64,000 nucleotides of DNA from Miscanthus floridulus. Lineage: Eukaryota > Streptophyta > Magnoliopsida > Poales > Poaceae. Within the stretch, counting starts at the first letter, position 1. Each line of letters starts with the position of its first letter. The position numbers and the translations under genes are program-made. Positions 49,756-59,995 of the stretch are shown one piece after another. Below the pieces are notes generated by a model. The model was not told the origin of the DNA. It saw nothing but the letters and a program-made list of their open reading frames with translations, and ran no database searches. The stretch lies in NCBI RefSeq assembly GCF_019320115.1, contig NC_089598.1:85135844-85199843 (forward strand). Reading direction: 5' to 3'.

Positions 49756-50226
49756 TGTTGACGAAATATGGTCGGCAATCTATCTAGGGGTATGCCCAAG
49801 GTAGTAGATTGTCAGCAGACAGATGCGTAAGCCACAAACAAGATGGCGACGCAAGACAGACACGAGGTTTTATCTAGGTTCGGCCACCAAGAAGGCGTAA
49901 TACCTACGTCCTGCGTCTGATTGTATTGCTGTATGTCAATGAAAGATGTCTTTTAGAGGGGTCCCCTGCCCGCCTTATATAGTCCGGGGGGTAGGGTTAT
50001 AGATCTGGAAACTAATCCTAGCCAGTTACAATTGCCATAGGTGACCGGATAAGGATTCCTATTCTAACCGACCAGGACCCTGCTTGATCTCCAAATATGC
50101 TTTGACTCCTTGCGCAGGACTTCGAACAGGATGGCCGGGCCGCGTGTCGTCTTCTAGTTGACCGCACCCCCTGATCCGGGCCGGCACAAGCCTAGCCGTA
50201 AGGGTATAGGGGTTAATACCCCCACA
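49756..50226 (-). mobile_element. 3' LTR of the Tat element, 471 bp
   Basis: On the minus strand it starts TGTGGGGGTATTAACCCC right after a purine-rich tract (gctcagggactagc) and ends TTTCGTCAACA. A TATA box (ctatataaggcgg, plus about 49970-49982) lies in the expected U3/R position. The flanking bases cctcc (49751-49755) are half of the target duplication; the other half is outside the window. Confidence 0.85.
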
Positions 50227-50839
50227 GCTAGTCCCTGAGCACCATGTATTATGCTGCGACACGCCGTTCGATCTCCTTCGACTAATGCGATCCGTCTTCA
50301 TGTCATCTCCAACTGATTGAAACATTGACCAATCAAATGCGCCAGCATTCTGATCAGAATAGAGAGCAGTAGACCATGATTATAGCCGAAGATTCCGGTT
50401 GCCCGAAGAATGCATGGTGCTCTTAAAGAAAAAAGAAAAAGATTTCTTTCCTTATCAAGTGTGCCCACTTGTATTTATGATAAGAAATGTAAGTGACCCT
50501 TGGACAGTAGTAATCCTGGCAATCAGTCAAAGCGTAGGGGTTGATAAAATAAACACATTCACCATAAGGTGAAGTGTGTCCACTTAGTCCTCGAGCCTGG
50601 TAGTAGGTGACGTAGGCACGTGGTGCCAGGGTCTAAAAAGAATTTCCACTGAAGTTAAGAATCCAATCGTCGTACAATCAATACGAGATGCACCGGCAGG
50701 TGCATCGTATCGATGTAGTCCCTAAGCTTGCTGGAAGGCGAAGTATAAGCCTTGTAGCAAGGTCCAAATAAATGCCTCTCGACTGTATGTAAGTACACAT
50801 CACATGTAGCCGAGGAGAGCAGTCGCCTAGCATTGTTCG

Positions 50840-51030
50840 GAACATTCCCCGAGCATGGTAGTGGTCGGAGCAGTCCCCGAGCACGGTAGTGGTCTAGACA
50901 GTCCTCGAGCACGGTAGTGGTCTGGGCAGTCCCCGAGCATGATAGTGGTCTGGGCAGTCCCTGAGCACGATAGTGATCTGGGCAGTCCCCGAGCACGACC
51001 GTGGTCTGGACCATCCCTGAGCACGAGACA
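50840..51030. repeat. 28-bp tandem repeat, seven copies
   Basis: gagca occurs at 50851, 50879, 50907, 50935, 50963, 50991 and 51019, exactly 28 bp apart each time. The unit is like ggtctgggcagtccccgagc. It lies between the 3' LTR and the antisense ORF, about 0.5 kb upstream of that ORF's start. Confidence 0.95.
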
Positions 51031-51515
51031 TGCGGCGAAGAAACAAATGCCACTTGTACTATTATTTGGTGTATTTATTTATCTTCTTACTCTGTCAAGT
51101 CCAATCTGACACGTCTGGTCAAAAAAGTAGACGGGTATAGCACGTCGTACTGCCTTCTTGTCCTTTCAAGCAAACAGTCACTTGGCACCTATATGGAGGT
51201 GCGTCAGTGTGGGCCCTCTCACACTGGCAACGAAGAGGCGCATACACTGATAACGAAGAGGCACATATATTGGCATAGATCTCGAGGTTGTGAAAACAAC
51301 CGTCTGCGGCGCATGCGCATGTCTCCCAAGAATCTCGGGCAGACGAAACAGCGGAACTCTTGGTTATTTATAATATAGAACTGGTAAGTTACTTTTTACC
51401 GATCCTCATTACCATTTGCCGCCGTAGCCTTCTTCCTCTTGCCAACCCTAATACCTCCGAAATCATCACCAATCACCCCTCCCCCGTGTCCACCTTCATC
51501 AGCCAAAGCGGACTC

Positions 51516-54500
51516 ATGGCGAAGGGTGACGCCCAGAAGAAAGCCAGAGTCATGGCGAAGGAGTGGTGGAAGTCAAGAAGCAATGAGCAGACCATCGAAG
51601 ACCTTGTCATCATGGGAGTACTCCACAACAAGGAACTCACAGGATGGCACGCGCCGGAGGGCGAGGGGTACCCCGATCCACAACCAGGTGAGATTATGGT
51701 TTTCGAAGATTTCTTCAAGCGGGGTTTTGGAGTTCTAGTGCACCCTTTCCTTCAGGGGCTCTGTCTGTATTACGAGGTTGGGATTTGCAATCTGCATCCC
51801 AACTCGATTCTTCTTGTCTCCACCTTCATTCATCTTTGCGAAGCATATGATGGCTTCCAGCCCCATTTTGACTTCTTTCGCCATCTTTTCTGTCTGCGAA
51901 AGAAAGGAAGCGGTGGCTCGAAGATAGCCGGAGGTGTGTACCTCAATCTTCGTGACGGGATGAAGGCCCAGTACCTGCACTGCCCTTGGAACACGTCACT
52001 TGACGACTGGTACAAGAAGTGGTTCTACATCCGCGAAGAGCCGAACATGATCACGCTGTGCGATGTGGGGTTCATTTCGGAGAAGAAGACCAGCTGGTCG
52101 GAGAAGCCCGAGCACCTGGAACAAATCCCAGAACTACTTGGGATGATCCCGTGGAGGAAGCTGGACAGTCCGAGCATGGTCGGGAACTTCATCAGCCGAA
52201 GGATCCAGCCCTGCCAGAGGATGGTACATCCCGGCTACGAGTACCAAGGTAGCACAGACCCAATGAGGACCAGGAAAGAGGCGCTTGATAAGATCGAAGT
52301 CAAAGCTAGGATTGGAGAGCTATTCAACTTAGCCGATCCAAATCATGTCAGATTAAGCGACATCGAGCACGCTTTCAAGCTCGCCCGACCTCCCCCAAAG
52401 GTAAATCATTCTGCCTTGTACCCGTAGCTTTATGTTGTAACATAAACTTACTGTGTTATCTCCTTTGTGTTTCCCAGATTAATGGTCGTGATAGAGCAAC
52501 AGTGTTCGTATCGCCACCCCCTGGTGTAGATTGGCTGCAAGTTGGTGGCCCAACCGCCCAGACCAGCACCAGGACCGAAGACATCGACTGGGCGGTGCTC
52601 GGAGTTGGAGAGGAGGCAGCGGCCAAAGCTTTTGGTAAGCGGCCGGCAGCCAGCAAGCGTCGGCAGGCGATCTTCACTCTATCGGATGATGACACAGAGG
52701 AGGGAGAGAACATAGACATCTTCCGACTCGTCCCTCAAAAGAGGAGGAGGCAACTGGAGTCGACTGAGCAAGGTGGCTCCTTCGTGCCGGTTGGACCCAC
52801 ATCGCTGGCCACTACGGTACCAAGGACAAGCGGTGGAGGGACTAAGCACCAAGCCCTAGCATCGGTGCTAGATGTAGAGGGAGACCAGGTGTCACCCGCA
52901 CAACACATGGAGCAAGCACGGCCGAAGAGACGTGCCTTTGCCACGTCATTCCGCACTTCCAATATGTAAGTATTAGTAACTTTGATGTAAGCTTGCAATT
53001 GTCATTGATTATGGTTACCTTCTGAACCATATCTCGGATATACCAGGTCGACGTCCATCGAAAATCCGGATCAACTAGCCAGGAGCGGCATGGCTTCGCC
53101 GGCAATTGTAGAGAAGACTGCCCAACGATCAGCCATGGAGGAAAACATAGCAGAAGGTCCACCGGAGCCTCAGACCACAAGCAACCAGACAATAGTCCCC
53201 GAGTAGGGGGTCGAGGGAAGAGCCGAGACAAGCACGAATGCTCTGAGCACTAACCCTGCTGAGGGCAACACTTCAGCACCAAGGGTAACAGACCAGACCA
53301 AGGAGCAGCAGCGGGAGGTGATAGCACAGAGCATGTTTGCCAATGCTACGGCCCATGGGAAGGCCATAGTGATCGCAGAAGCTGCAAACTCTGGACCAGC
53401 ACCGCTACCCGAAGAAGGGGTCGAAGAGGACGAAGTAGAGGAGGTCCTAGGCCGTCCATAGGACAAATGAGAACATGTATATGTGTCGTGCTAGCGGAAC
53501 GACCAATGGGTTGTTCATGAGGAAATCCTAGAGGTCGAAGAGACCATGAAAGTTGAACGAGCGGCGAAATGACTGGTGACAGAAGTCTAGGTATGCTTTG
53601 CCTGACCACCTGATCTTGCTATCCAGTCAAACTGTCTTACTTAGCTTTTCACATGCCGAACTTAATGAAGACCGCAAGGTACCGAAAGAAATGCTTCAAC
53701 TAGATTGAGGGGATCATAGCAAGCAATAAAGAACTGGCGGCCGAAGTGGAATGCTTGCGCCACCAACTTGAAGCCGCCAACCATGAGAGGACGGAGCAAG
53801 AGGCGCAGAACCAGAACCTGGTCGCCCAGCTCAGAAACAAAGAGCAGGAAAGAACAAGTAAGTTGTCACTTTATCACAACGAGTGCATGACACGTGTTGT
53901 TGCATTGTTGGTGGTAACAGCTGTAGTGCAGGCTTAGAAGCCGAAGTAGTCCGTCTCTAAGAGGAGAATAGCCGTGTGGTCGTAGAGTGTGGTCACCTGA
54001 AGGAGGACAATAAGAAACTGGCGCACGACCAGTCGCAACTCCGAGACCACACAACCAAGATGATGGAGGAACTAAAAAGTAAGTGTTCTAGACCACCTTG
54101 CTCACTTTTGTTGCCCACCTTATCTTGTCGTGGCATGACGTTTTAATGTCTTGTGCGATTTGCAGTTTTAAAAGTCAATGCCAAGAAGCATCTGGAAGCC
54201 GTGATAAAAGAACGTGACGGCTAGAAGGCGCAGTGCTAAGAGATCACCAAGGATCAGGACGCATGGAAGAAACAGTGCCAGGAAGTGGCAATAGGCGTTT
54301 TGCCAGTCCTCAACCTTATCGATCCAGCACTTACAGAGGACGTGCCAGGGACGCCACAGCTTGGACTGGTCGATAGATGCCGAAAGGCATGGGGATGGTT
54401 CGAAGAGTTCGTGAAGGAGGCGGGTGAGTACATAGGTGCACATGTACAAAGTATGGTGCGTGCTCACTACCCCTTGATCGATCTCAAACGCCTGGAGGCT

Positions 54501-54808
54501 GGATACCCAAAGGAGATTGATCCAGACAAGGCTGAGGAGCTTCGGATGACCCAGCTGGACTTGTCGGCAAAAATAATTGGCGACATTAACCTGTGTGGAG
54601 GCGGGACAGCACCTGTATAGGGTATGCCATCAACAAGTCAGCTGGAAGCACCATTAGTTTTGAGCCAACCGGCGAAGCCTGTGGTCTCGACCAGCCAGGC
54701 GTCGACGGGGCCATCTTCTTCAGCTCGACCAGTACAAGAGTCTTCGAGACTCGAGCAAGATGTCAGGAGCAGCGAGCTGCAGGTGCCACGTGCCCCGACC
54801 TGCCAATA
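51516..54808 (+). pseudogene. Antisense ORF of a Tat gypsy element (putative gypsy-type transposon domain)
   Basis: Exon 1 (ATG at 51516 to 52400) encodes about 295 residues with the domain called 'putative gypsy type transposon' (PF04195): FFKRGFGVLVHPFLQGLCLY, then HLFCLRKKGSGGSK, then WYKKWFYIREE. Exon 2 (52478-52965) and exon 3 (from 53047) follow with GT-AG edges and matching phase. Exon 2 carries basic, NLS-like clusters (KRPAASKRRQ, QKRRRQ). Later segments (53700-54600) are coiled-coil-like (ECLRHQLEAANHERTEQEAQ), ending near 54808. In-frame TAG codons at about 53204 and 53459 and further stops near 53940 and 54220 break it. It runs opposite to gag-pol, so it needs its own promoter. 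The function of these ORFs is unknown. Confidence 0.85.
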
Positions 54809-55331
54809 GGATAGGCTATAGCTGTAGAAGATGTAGTTGTGTTATTGTAAACTTGTACCTTTTCAGGCAAGCTTGTAATAACGTAACTATATATCATCAT
54901 AAGCTTGTTTGTTTTGTATAAAACGTATTTAAGCTTGAAACTCATGTTGGTGTAACTAAGTGAGAACATGTTAGCATTCTGTTTAGTTGTACCAGTTTAG
55001 TCGACACATCATCCTGAAAAGTTTGTATGGCCCTGGTTTGCCATGTGGTCGGAGTATGAGGTGCGTGACCTGTGCACACATAGACGCGGACAAGTCAAAC
55101 CAGAGGGGACCTGCCGATCACCCGTAGCGTAGAGAGCAGATCCCATGCACGCGTTGGGAGGAACCGAAGACAGGGCCTGCTCCGAAAACCCAGGAAGGAA
55201 TGGTGGTCGGCTTTGACTGGTTGAGTTAGAATAACCGTAAAATTCGAAGTGACACATTAGAGTGGTCGGAGAAATCGTAATAGCTTTATTGAATTAAATC
55301 GAAAGTACAAAAGGAGTACATATCTTAGTAG
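54809..55331. other. Spacer between antisense ORF and integrase
   Basis: The ends of the two opposing transcription units meet here; no feature beyond short frames is seen. Confidence 0.5.
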
Positions 55332-56498
55332 TTAAGCATAGAAACGCCTAAGCTTGTCGATGTGCCATGAATTGGGTACGTCCGTACTGTCCAGGTGAGC
55401 TAACCTGTAAGACGTTGGTCGTGTGACTTCCTTGATCATGAAGGGCCCTTCCCATGGAGTTGTGAGTTTATGGACACCAGCCTGATTCGTCTTCCACTTC
55501 AGGACTAGGTCCCCAACCACAAAGAACCGCTCTTTAACGTTCTTGTTGTAGTACCTGCGCAAAACAGCAAGGTATTTGGCTGTACGTACGCAAGAATCGA
55601 GCCACTTCTCTTCTGCACTATTCACTTCTAGCTCCCGCACTTCATTGACCTTGCCTTCGTTGAAGTTCTCTATCCGTGCTGATCTGAAAGCTATATCTAC
55701 TGGGAGGACTGCCTCAGCACCGTAAACCATAAAGTATGGTGAGACGCTGGTATTACAACTAGGCTGAGCTCTGAGGCCCCAGACCACGGCTGGTAACTCT
55801 TTGAGCCATCTTCCGGGAGCTTTGTCATTTTTTCTGTACATCCTCTTCTTCAGTGCATCCAAAATCATACCGTTTGCCCGCTCGACCTGTCCATTAGCTT
55901 TAGGGTGCGCCACCGAGACATATTTTACTACTATGCTCCTTTCATCGCAGAAGTCCCAAAAAGCGTTCCCGGTGAACTGAGTACCCAGATCAGTGATGAT
56001 GCTGTTGGGTATGCCGAAGTAGTGGATGACCTGGTCGAGGAACGTGACAGCCTTTTCTGAGGATGCCTGTACCAGAGGCATGTACTCTATCCACTTAGAA
56101 AATTTGTCGATCAGCACAAAGACACATGTAAATTTCCCAGGAGCTGGTTTGAAGGGTCCGATCATATCCAGTCCCCAGCATGTGAAGGCCTAAGAGGCTG
56201 GTATTGTCTGGATCTCATGTGCTAGTACATGGATTCTCTTGGCGAAGAACTGACAACCCTCATAGTGGTGGACTAGCTTCTCTACATTGGCTACCGCTGA
56301 CGGCCAATAGAACCCTGCTCGGAAAGCCTTGCCAACCAGCGTTCTTGAGGCCGCGTGGTTGCTGCAGGAGCCAGAGTGGATTTGGTCCAGGAGATGTTCG
56401 CCATCCTCCTGAGTTATACACTTCATCAAGATTTCCTCCTTTGCATTCTTGCGCCATAATTTGCCATCGACGAGCAGATACTGCTTACTGCGACGCAT
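55332..56498 (-). pseudogene. Tat element integrase
   Basis: The zinc-binding part (LLDQIHSGSCSNHAASRTL to VHHYEGCQFFAKR) is in 56190-56498. A TAG near 56190 replaces a Gln. The catalytic core follows in 55332-56165: Asp in the LDMIGPF motif, Asp in SIITDLGTQF, Glu in NGQVERANG (D-x35-E type), then MVYGAEAVLPVDI and the C-terminal LVLKWKTNQAGVHKLTTPWEG segment. There is no chromodomain, as expected for Tat. Confidence 0.92.
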
Positions 56499-56567
56499 CA
56501 GGCGCTCGTTTTCTGTTCGATCAGTGTAACCGCTACCATCTGTCAGGTACTTGATGAAAGGTACTCT

Positions 56568-57434
56568 CTAGTTGGGCTCATTAGTGGTCGTAGGTGGCTC
56601 GGTCGTGCTTGACGCTGGAACCGTAGCCACCAATAGCTGGTCTGGAGGCTTGTCGACCGTGAGATCTTCCTCTTCGATGTAAGGCGTGAGCAGGTCTTGG
56701 ACGAATATGCCATGTGAGACTTTGGCTCGGGATGATCCTAACTTTGACAGCGCATCTGCTGCTTGGTTTTTGTCTCGGACCACGTGTGTGTATTCGATGC
56801 CATAGAACTTGCCTTCTAGCTTTCTGATCGATTTGCAGTATGCATCCATCTTTTCGCTGGTCGTGTCCTAGTCCTTGTTGAGTTGGTTGATGACCAGAGC
56901 CGAGTCTCCATAGACATAGAGACGTTTAACACCGAGCTCGACCGCAATGCGCAAACTATGTAGGCATGCTTCATACTCAGCGGCGTTATTAGATGCTGAG
57001 AAATAAATCCTGAGGACGTACCGGAGCTGCTCCTTGGATGGTGACATGAAAAGAACTCCTGCTCCTGCGTCGTCGATGTTGAGAGAGCCATCGAAGTACA
57101 TCTTCCAATACTCATCGGGCCCCTGAGAGGCAGGCGTGCTTAAGTCTGTCCACTCGACGATGAAATCAACAAGTGCCTGAGACTTGATTGTAGTACGGCT
57201 TGCAAATTCCAAGGAGAAAGGGCATAGCTCCATTGCCCATTTGACGATGCGCCCATTTGCGTCCTTGTTGCGAATGATGTCTCCCAGAGGGTACTCGGTC
57301 ATGACCACCACACGATATCCGTTGAAGTAATGTTTCAACTTTTGGGATGTTATCAGTATGGCATAGATCAGTTTCTGAATCTGTGGGTACCTAGTCTTGG
57401 ATTCATTGAGTACCTCACTAATGAAATAAATTGG
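56568..57434 (-). pseudogene. Tat element RNase H regions (retroviral-type remnant and archaeal-type)
   Basis: 57116-57434 encodes the connection/first RNase H part (FISEVLNES, QKLKHYFNGYRVVVMTEYPL, WAMELCPFSLEF). 56568-57115 encodes a second RNase H of the archaeal-like type typical of Tat: FDGSLNIDDAGAGVLF, NNAAEYEACLHSLRIA, YGDSALVINQLNKD and RDKNQAADALSKLG hold the Asp/Glu catalytic residues. TAG codons near 56864 and 56562 stand where Trp is usual, and a TGA near 57434 where Arg (CGA) is usual. Confidence 0.88.
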
Positions 57435-58523
57435 TCACTGTACCTTGTAGGCGTGGCCAGGCTCGTCGCGCTCGACCACCATGGTAGTGGAGACCACCCG
57501 ATTAGTTGCCGCAATGTAAAGTAGGAGAGTTTCATCTTCTCTGGGAGCAGTGAGGACAGGAGGTGATGTAAGGTATTGTTTCGGCTGTGTGAAGGCAGCG
57601 TCTGCTTCCTCCGACCACTCAAACTTCTCGGATGCTTTGAGCAATTTGAAAAATGGTAGTCCTTTTTCTCCTAATCTTGATATGAAACGACTGAGAGCAG
57701 CCATGCATCTGGTAAGCTTCTGGACACCCTTCACCTTTTTGGGCGGCTTCATGTCTAAGACAGCTTTGACTTTCTCTGGGTTAGGGCATATGCCATCATA
57801 ACTGACAATGTTGCCAAGCAATATACCAGAAGGAACACCAAAGATGCACTTCTTTGGGTTTAATTTCCATTGGAATGTATTAAGGGCTGCAAAGGTGCGT
57901 CCCAGGTTGTCAACAAGGGTATGTGCTTCCTTGGTTTTGACAACTACATCATCAACATAAGCCTCGACGAGGTCGTCTTTTATCTCGTCTTTGAGGCAGG
58001 CCTGTATGGCGCGTTGGTAGGTAGCCCCGGCGTTCTTGAGCCCGAACGACATGGTCGTGTAGCAGTAGGCGCTGAAAGGCGTGATAAAAGATGTCTTGAT
58101 CTGGTCGTCCTTTTTGAGAGCGATCTGGTGATAACCAGAGTAGCAATCGAGAAAGGAAAGCAGCTCGCAATCGGCGGTTGAATCTACGACCTCATCTATG
58201 CGAGGTAAGCCAAAGGGGTCCTTAGGGTAGTGTTTGTTGAGATCAGTGTAATCAACGCACATTCTCCATTCATTATTCTTTTTGCGTACAAGAACCGGGT
58301 TAGCTAACCACTCTGGATGATACACTTCTTTGATAAATCCGGCTGCCAAAAGCCGTGTAACTTCTACCCTAATCGCCTCCTTTTTGTCATGAGCGAACCA
58401 TCGTAGCTTCTGCTTGATAGGTTTGGCCTTGCCGTTGACATTCAAGGACTGCTCGATCAAGTTCCGAGGTACACCGGGCATGTCAGCAGGTTTCCATGCG
58501 AACACATCCACGTTGCTCCTCAA
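57435..58523 (-). pseudogene. Tat element reverse transcriptase
   Basis: An open stretch of 362 codons covers the complete RT: VRKKNNEWRMCVDYTDLNKH, LDCYSGYHQIALKKDDQ, the catalytic YVDD (plus 57948-57959) and IVSYDGICPNPEKVKAVLDM. The upstream border is a TAG near 58543, at a Gln position; the frame is otherwise continuous with the protease region. Confidence 0.93.
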
Positions 58524-58544
58524 GAACCTGACGAGCGCGTCTTC

Positions 58545-59330
58545 CTATTTGGGATCCAGGTTGGCCCCGATAAGGGCTGTTTTGCTGGGATCACCGTCGA
58601 CCAGCTGGATCACCTTGTGCTCCTTGGACTTGATGTTCTTGCGTGGAGCCTCGAGCTCTGGGATCTCTAGGTGGTCGGCCGAGGTCTTCTTGGTGTCGAG
58701 CATGGTTTCGGCCATGCGAATAGAGAGGTCATGAGCCTCTGCGATTTTGAAGTTGTCGTCCTCACAGGTATAAGCTGCGTATACGTTGCCCCTGAGGGTT
58801 AGAAATCCTTTCTCGGTAGGCATCTTGAGCACCAGATACCTGTAATGAGGTATGGCCATGAACTTGGTGAGCGATGGTCGACCAAGGATAGCATGGTAGG
58901 TGCCGTCGAAGTCAGCGACCACAAAGTTGACGTAGTCGGTGCAGAAGTGATCCGGGGTCCCAAATTGCACAGGTAGTGTGATCTGCCCGAGAGGTGTAGA
59001 GCTTTGTCCGGGGAGAACACCCCAGAACTATGCCTCGTATGGCTTGAGATCCACCTGGGTTATCTTCAGGGCCGGCAGACTGTTCTTGAACAGTATATCG
59101 ATGGAGCTGCCGCCGTCGATCAGCACTCTGTCGAACTGAACCTTGTTGATACAAGGATCGAGGACTAGGGGAAAACATCCTGGCTCAGGTATTGCGGCCC
59201 ATTGGTCCTTTCTGCTAAAGGAGATCTTGCGGTGAGACCAAGGAGGGAGCCACGGATCGGTGATGAGGTTGTCGGTGTTGGCCACGTTCAAGCAAGCGTG
59301 GGCGAGCAGCTTGCATTCTCATTTGGTCTC
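58545..59330 (-). pseudogene. Tat element protease region
   Basis: The active-site motif is VLIDGGSSIDILF (about 59100-59140), here DGG rather than the commoner DSG or DTG and a known variant in Tat elements. It is followed by the flap-like FVVADFDGTYHAILGRPSLTKF near 58870-58935. A TAG near 59026 (Gln position) and a TGA near 59320 interrupt the frame. Confidence 0.85.
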
Positions 59331-59456
59331 GATGGACACTTTGCCTCCAATGATGGTGTGCACGCGATCGGTTGGCTTGATGTACATGTGATGGGGATCT
59401 GCGTCTTCATCGTCGTTGTCCTCGTTGCGCTGTTCCCCTGCGTCGTTAGGCTTGTC

Positions 59457-59987
59457 TAAGGCTGGACGAAAAACTCGAAGCTCGTTAGCTCGCTCGGCTC
59501 GTGGCTGGCTCGACTCGGCTCGGCTCGGCTCGTTATGATAACGAGCTGAGCCGAGCCAAGATTTTAGCTCGTTAGCTATAACGAGCCAACTCGAGCCAGC
59601 TCGCGAGCCGCTCGCGAGCTAAACGAGCCAAGCTTCTAGAAAAAAAGTATCAAAACTTGTATTAGTTTTTGTATTACTTCATGTCTTACACTTTATAATT
59701 GACTGGTAACTGGTCTAGACCCTATAAATTGACTGGTAACTGGTCTAGATGCATTTCTTTTGTATTATTATTATTCTTAAACTTTAGATAAATGCAAATA
59801 TTATATTTTGTGTATTTTTTATACCTGGCTCGCGAGCTTAACGAGCCAGCTCGAGCTTTTAACGAGCCGAGCCGAGCTGGCTTTCTGGCTCGTTAGGATA
59901 ACGAGCCGAGCCGAGCTAGCTCGTTATCTTAACGAGCCAGAAGGAGCCGAGCCCAAACGAGCCGAGCTAGCTCGTTATCCAGCCTTA
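59457..59987. mobile_element. hAT-like MITE, 531 bp, with 8-bp target duplication
   Basis: Ends TAAGGCTGGA / TCCAGCCTTA as inverted repeats, flanked on both sides by GGCTTGTC (59449-59456 and 59988-59995). An 8-bp duplication and a TAAGG start fit the hAT superfamily. Both ends are packed with direct and inverted cgagccgagc / gctcggctcg motifs around an AT-rich middle with a duplicated attgactggtaactggtcta (about 59699 and 59729). Confidence 0.9.
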
Positions 59988-59995
59988 GGCTTGTC

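Noticed and set aside
50840..51030. Regular repeats that might suggest a CRISPR array
   Set aside because: The 28-bp copies are head-to-tail with no spacers, in a plant retrotransposon.
57435..58523. YVDD-type reverse transcriptase as a possible integrated pararetrovirus
   Set aside because: Flanking aspartic protease, gag, archaeal-type RNase H, integrase and an LTR identify a Tat gypsy element; no movement or coat protein is present.
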